Shown here one piece after another: positions 40,671 through 40,724 of a DNA stretch of 40,724 bases; positions within the stretch are counted from its first letter, which is position 1; each line of letters starts with the position of its first letter. The notes below the pieces were generated by a model that saw nothing but the letters and a program-made list of their open reading frames with translations, made no database searches and had not been told where the DNA came from. Origin of the DNA: Bacillus sp. AFS006103 (GTDB lineage: Bacteria > Bacillota > Bacilli > Bacillales > Cytobacillaceae); assembly GCA_002559145.1 (NCBI GenBank), contig NTXX01000035.1:1-40724 (forward strand), written 5' to 3'. A program made the translations under genes and the position numbers.

Positions 40671-40724
40671 GAAAAGCGCAAGCGCCCTGGTCAGCGGCGT
40701 ATGGCCTGGAGCGCTCCAACTGAG
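40671..40724 (+). repeat. 5' portion of a dispersed intergenic repeat, cut by the window edge
   Basis: It starts right after the stop codon with GAAAAGCGCAAGCGCCCTGG and continues to GGAGCGCTCCAACTGAG at the window end. GAAAAGCG is shared with the minimal copy at 10613-10647, and the likely matching 3' end of the family opens the window at 1-71. CGCAAGCG and GGAGCGCTCC are palindromic. Confidence 0.6.

Overview
The window looks like a chromosomal segment of a low-GC, spore-forming, motile member of the Bacillaceae, most like Bacillus or Neobacillus. This rests on Bacillus-type gene families (YvrJ, DUF1659, DUF2922, CwlC-like amidases, FrlBONMDR, QueF, SigD), strong AGGAGG-type ribosome binding sites, many TTG/GTG starts, and small dispersed repeats of a kind I associate with this group. 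Both ends of the window carry pieces of what appears to be one intergenic repeat family, so the segment may be an assembly contig that ends in repeats.

Left part (1-3.3 kb, + strand): a repeat fragment, a YvrJ-family small protein, a 52-bp tandem repeat framed by inverted repeats, then two tandem CwlC-like cell-wall amidases without signal peptides. The second has gained a Thr-rich linker and a glucosaminidase-like domain.

Sugar-amine region (3.3-13.7 kb, - strand): an enlarged fructosamine (Amadori product) utilisation locus. In transcription order it holds the GntR/HutC regulator FrlR, the kinase FrlD, the ABC importer FrlO-FrlN-FrlM (no ATPase, so a shared MsmX-type ATPase is presumed), a FrlC-like epimerase, an MFS transporter, the deglycase FrlB and two more FrlB-like SIS deglycases. 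Three copies of the palindrome TGGTATATACCA, before frlR, frlD and frlC, mark the probable FrlR operators. A near-consensus cre site lies further upstream. The expected chemistry is import, optional epimerisation, 6-phosphorylation by FrlD, then cleavage to glucose 6-phosphate and a free amine or amino acid.

Middle (14-17.5 kb): a DUF1659-DUF2922 pair, one copy of a ~215-bp palindrome-rich repeat, a tail-anchored pseudokinase, a 56-residue acidic protein, queF, and a PilZ-like gene.

Flagellar region (17.6-40.7 kb, almost all - strand): three transcription blocks: fliK-flgD-flgE-fliM-fliN; fliD-fliT-fliS; and flgB-flgC-fliE-fliF-fliG-fliH-fliI-fliJ-(second fliN)-fliO-fliP-fliQ-fliR-flhB-flhA-flhF-flhG-sigD. 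A divergent FlgJ-like peptidoglycan hydrolase sits at the far end. The standout feature is a class I cyclic-di-GMP riboswitch (GEMM) in front of flgB, followed by a UUCG-loop intrinsic terminator and a visible competing antiterminator. This predicts that high c-di-GMP switches off the whole basal-body, export and sigD operon. The cluster has no che genes. FliM lacks the N-terminal CheY-binding peptide, while FliN carries a similar peptide ([10 protein letters not shown]) and lacks the CheC-like domain of FliY. A PilZ-like gene follows sigD. Hag, FlgK/L/M and MotAB are not in the window.
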